64,000 bases of DNA from Colias croceus (Eukaryota; Arthropoda; Insecta; Lepidoptera; Pieridae): positions 947,501 to 1,011,500 of the forward strand of contig NC_059562.1 of NCBI RefSeq assembly GCF_905220415.1. Direction: 5' to 3'. The notes under the pieces were generated by a model, which had not been told where the DNA came from, did no database searches, and saw nothing but the letters and a program-made list of their open reading frames with translations. A program made the position numbers and the translations under genes. Below are positions 61,654-64,000 of this stretch, one piece after another. Position 1 is the first letter of the stretch, and every line of letters begins with the position of its first letter.

Positions 61654-61846
61654 CATTGAGGCAGAAAGCAGCAAGGGCATCTCCCTTGGAGCCAGCTGCG
61701 CGTGCGCAGTACTGGCCGCAGTCGTCTGTAGAGGCGCTTGCAATCTCCAGCTTGTACTTGGAGCTGCCTTCCATGGTGAACCTGTAGCGGGTGGACGATT
61801 CGTCGATCGGCTTGCCGTCCTTCAACCATTGGAGCTGGAGTGGTGG
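61640..61846 (-). CDS. Titin/Sallimus-like Ig domain, apparent last exon
   Basis: The acceptor (CCACAG, exon from 61846) opens in phase 0, matching the phase-0 donor at 62919. It encodes 68 residues: P-P-L-Q-L-Q-W-L-K-D-G-K-P-I (strand C of an I-set Ig with its conserved W), R-Y-R-F-T, L-E-I-A, D-D-C-G-Q-Y-C-A-R-A (the D-x-G-x-Y-x-C motif) and A-F-C-L-N-V-V (strand G). The Ig fold is complete two residues before a TGA at 61640-61642. Sallimus-type proteins usually continue into more domains, and no good donor is visible near the stop. The stop and the last residues overlap the plus-strand LINE fragment, so this may be a truncated end, a real short isoform, or an assembly join. Family call from memory; Unc-89 or another titin relative is possible. 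Confidence 0.65.
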   Translation of the reverse strand, partial: PPLQLQWLKDGKPIDESSTRYRFTMEGSSKYKLEIASASTDDCGQYCARAAGSKGDALAAFCLNVVDN

Positions 61847-61939
61847 CTGTGGAATGGAAATAAAGTGTTTAATTAATGTAATTGAAATCAGTTCTATACG
61901 AAATCATGATAAGAAATATTATAGATATGTATATTAGAG

Positions 61940-62678
61940 TAAGGGCCGATTTTTCAATGCCCAGATAAACAGTCTAATAACTACCCCTCGAATAGATTTA
62001 TTCAATTGCTTATCTAACTCATAACGGCTCGCCTATTTTTCAATCGTGATTTATTTGATGAATAACTATCTGACCAAATATTTCCATATTGGCAGCTCTG
62101 CTCTTGGAGTGGCGAAACAAACATATTAAATTAGTCAGGTTAGAGCGGGATAGAGTCAACTTGCAATATGTCAACAACCGTCATTATGACTCACGTCAGG
62201 AGTGCATTTTAAGTTTATCTTGTGTTCTATGATTGTTGATTATTGTTTTGATTCGAGTAAAGAGTTTTGATTAAATTTGTGTTAAAATTTATATATTTTA
62301 CGATGGAAACGACATAAAGGCAGCGTCTGGCAAATTTTCAATGGCATGATCATCAGTAGGTACTATCAAAAACATCAATTTCAATATGATTTTAATTGAT
62401 AATTATTTTATAGAAAGAGGCTTTATTGTAAAAATTCTACGCTCTATGTTATTACATACGAAAATATCCCAAATTTGACGCGTCAGTTGTCAACTCAAAC
62501 GTCTAATCGTCGAATAGCACGCTATCTGGCCGTTGGAGCAGCAGATAGATTTATTCCTCAAATAACGTAGTTATTCGATAGATAAGTCCTATTCGTCTAT
62601 TGAAAAATTGAATATTTTGTTAACTGAAGAATAAAGTCTATCTAGCTGTTTATCTGGGCATTGAAAAATCGGCCCTAA
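61940..62678. mobile_element. Harbinger-type element in the muscle-gene intron
   Basis: TAA at 61940-61942 and 62676-62678 flank inverted ends of about 30 bases, beginning GGGCCGATTTTTCAATGCCC and followed by AGATAAACAG. No long open frame, so it is non-autonomous. Ends are related to the 183-bp MITE at 11861. The near-perfect ends suggest a recent insertion. Confidence 0.8.
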
Positions 62679-62828
62679 GTTATACACATTTATATGCAAG
62701 TTTAATGATGACTATAATTCATATGATGAAAACAGTACTAATTGAATCCTTATTAAAACAGTAATTAAACATTACTTTTTATCCCTCATCACTCTTTTTT
62801 ATAACTCTCACTACATCATCATCATCAC

Positions 62829-62875
62829 CGTACCCAGCTGCAGTAAACACAACAGATTCACCAGCGACACTTTGT
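62829..62875 (-). pseudogene. Duplicated exon end, 90 bp from its parent
   Basis: The minus strand reads like the last 15 codons of the exon at 62919 (G-E-S-V-V-F-T-A against G-E-P-A-V-F-T-A), then the same GT-GATGATG donor and (ATG)n intron start. The copy is offset by 90 bases and diverged. It is too short to be an exon by itself. Confidence 0.6.
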
Positions 62876-62918
62876 TTATTTCCATCATCACTACAACTAT
62901 CATCATCATCATCATCAC

Positions 62919-63088
62919 CTTATCCAGCTCCGCGGTGAACACGGCCGGTTCCCCTGTCACCACGGTGGTGGACGCTGGGAACATCTTGTACTGCGGCAAC
63001 ACTTGCGTCTCCCCACTGACCGTCACCACGAGGGTGCACGAGGAGAAGGATTCACCCGCGTCGTTGAACGCCTCGCACGTGTACACGC
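62919..63088 (-). CDS. Titin/Sallimus-like Ig domains, middle exon
   Basis: 170 bp. The acceptor (CACCAG) leaves GC to complete a glycine codon with the G supplied by the exon at 63533. It encodes the end of one I-set Ig (G-V-Y-T-C-E-A-F-N-D-A-G-E-S-F, with the strand-F Cys) and, after a linker with T-V-S-G-E-T, the first strands of the next (K-M-F-P-A-S…G-E-P-A-V-F-T-A-E-L-D-K). It ends AAG|GTGATG, phase 0. The second domain has Ala where the first Ig cysteine normally sits. Such domains are rod modules of sarcomeric proteins in striated muscle. Donor is followed by an (ATG)n microsatellite. Confidence 0.75.
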
Positions 63089-63532
63089 CTGGTGATGAAA
63101 TTGGTGATTAGTGATAAAAAGTTTGAAATAAAATAGGAAAGAGTAAATTAAGAGGTTTCAAGGCACACCCGGATAGAAGATACTAGAATAACTGGCTTGT
63201 TTTCATTGAGAGAGAGAGAGAGACAGACAGATAAATACGCGTACGTCGCACGGCTTACGACTGTAGTAAAAACTATCGTTACAAATTTTGATATTAATTC
63301 TAATACGCGCGATAAGGAACTTCGTTCCAATTAATATAACTGAATGTCTAGTCTTGACCACAATACAAAATATTGAAAAAAAAATTATCTATGCTTTTCA
63401 CTTTTTATATCTCACTATTCTATAGTTTTTGCGAAACAGATTATGTGAAATTCTCTCACATATGCTATCATTCCTAACAAACTGTATCTAAAATGTCCCT
63501 CCATTATCCATTTCAAAATTAAAGCTACTTAC

Positions 63533-63669
63533 CAGCATCTTCAGGGAATATCTCAGCGATGTGCAACTTGTGTATATTTGCCTCGCTCGAGTACTGGAAG
63601 TCCTTCGACGGTTTGATTTCTTTGTTGTTGTGGAGCCAGACCACGTCGAACCTTTCCGCGCCGGTTATC
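63533..63669 (-). CDS. Titin/Sallimus-like Ig domain, upstream exon
   Basis: 137 bp: one base completing a codon, 45 codons, one base left over. Acceptor TTATCCAG, donor GCTG|GTAAGT. Residues I-T-G-A-E-R-F-D-V-V-W-L-H-N-N-K-E-I-K-P are strands B-C of an I-set Ig, followed by F-Q-Y-S-S and L-H-I-A-E-I-F-P-E-D-A (start of the D-A-G-x-Y-x-C motif finished by the next exon). The wording matches my memory of the insect sls protein more closely than of projectin or Unc-89, but I cannot align it here. Confidence 0.75.
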
Positions 63670-63978
63670 CTGGATAATTTGACAATTGTATTAAAAAACA
63701 GTAGAAAACGAAGGAATTTTTTTATATTAATCATAATCTTAGACATTTAGTTGCAAACAAAGCGAATATAAAAAGGTGAAAGATTTAATAAGGCAGAATT
63801 ATAAACTGTCTCATTTGCGTGACAATGCGTGTAGGTTTTCATTTATTTTTATCATGTAGAATATTGACAAGTATAGGGAAATTTTCCATTCTTAAAATAT
63901 TAGAAACTCCTAACAAATTTGAAATATTAACGAAGAACTAATATTCCTGAACTGGCCATCATCTGAAATTCAACTAAC
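63670..63978. other. Intron of the titin/Sallimus-like gene
   Basis: AT-rich and without visible elements. It begins at the 63973-63978 donor and ends at the 63670-63671 acceptor in minus-strand sense. Confidence 0.5.
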
Positions 63979-64000
63979 CTTTTCCACGCTACAGACATAC
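63979..64000 (-). CDS. Titin/Sallimus-like exon, cut by the window edge
   Basis: Minus strand ends with a donor AAAAG|GTTAGT. The two leftover bases AG plus the G opening the next exon make an Arg codon, giving M-S-V-A-W-K-R-I-T-G across the junction. This fits Ig strand B (x-x-C-x-V-x-G), with W at the usual cysteine position. Only 22 bases are visible, so the call rests on the donor and phase match. Confidence 0.4.

Noticed and set aside
61620..61829. Alternative minus-strand frame over the last Ig exon
   Set aside because: Out of frame with the Ig motifs and with the phase-0 acceptor.
62872..63111. Plus-strand open frame across the Ig exon
   Set aside because: Antisense shadow of the muscle exon plus an (ATC)n microsatellite.
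1..64000. CRISPR arrays, rRNA genes, known microRNA seeds, viral genes
   Set aside because: Looked for by eye on both strands and none were found; repeats here are dispersed transposable elements, not spaced arrays.

Overview
The window looks like nuclear DNA from a moth or butterfly (Lepidoptera). It is roughly two-thirds A+T, almost all of it is non-coding, and it is full of short dispersed repeats with sequences I associate with lepidopteran genomes: small elements starting TC and ending CTAG that carry a 'cttcgcccgtggta' or 'accgcgggg' 3' end, tRNA-like SINEs with Pol III A and B boxes, and LINE tails. These lineage and family assignments rest on memory and visible motifs, not on a search.

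The only convincing host protein-coding sequence is at the far right (61.6-64.0 kb), on the minus strand. Three complete exons and the edge of a fourth join in frame and encode two consecutive immunoglobulin (I-set) domains of a giant muscle protein, most likely Sallimus/titin (sls). The lowest exon ends in a stop codon that lies inside a plus-strand LINE reverse-transcriptase fragment. The intron before it carries a 740-bp Harbinger-type element, and the middle exon's 3' end has been copied 90 bp into the same intron.

A second gene-like unit sits at 12.9-14.5 kb on the plus strand. It has three short exons with good splice sites and a poly(A) signal, but one frameshift and one in-frame stop, so it is probably a decayed gene or transposon gene.

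0-10.5 kb is mostly AT-rich filler, with a TATA-type promoter candidate at 3.5 kb and a Helitron-like element split by another transposon at 8.2-9.3 kb. 10.5-16.3 kb holds two Helitron-like elements lying exactly between long direct repeats, a Harbinger-type MITE and the decayed gene. 18.8-19.7 kb is a deleted hAT transposon with a perfect 8-bp target duplication and the last part of its transposase. 20-49 kb is repeat-studded intergenic DNA with scattered CpG-richer blocks that may be regulatory. At 49.3-50.25 kb four head-to-tail Helitron-like units interrupt a SINE, and a near-identical single unit lies at 56.9 kb. 50-61 kb carries further SINE, LINE-tail and Helitron-like copies.

The main story is mobile-element biology: rolling-circle-type elements in tandem, nested insertions, and an erosion point at the end of a muscle gene. 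No rRNA, intact tRNA, CRISPR array or complete transposable element was found.
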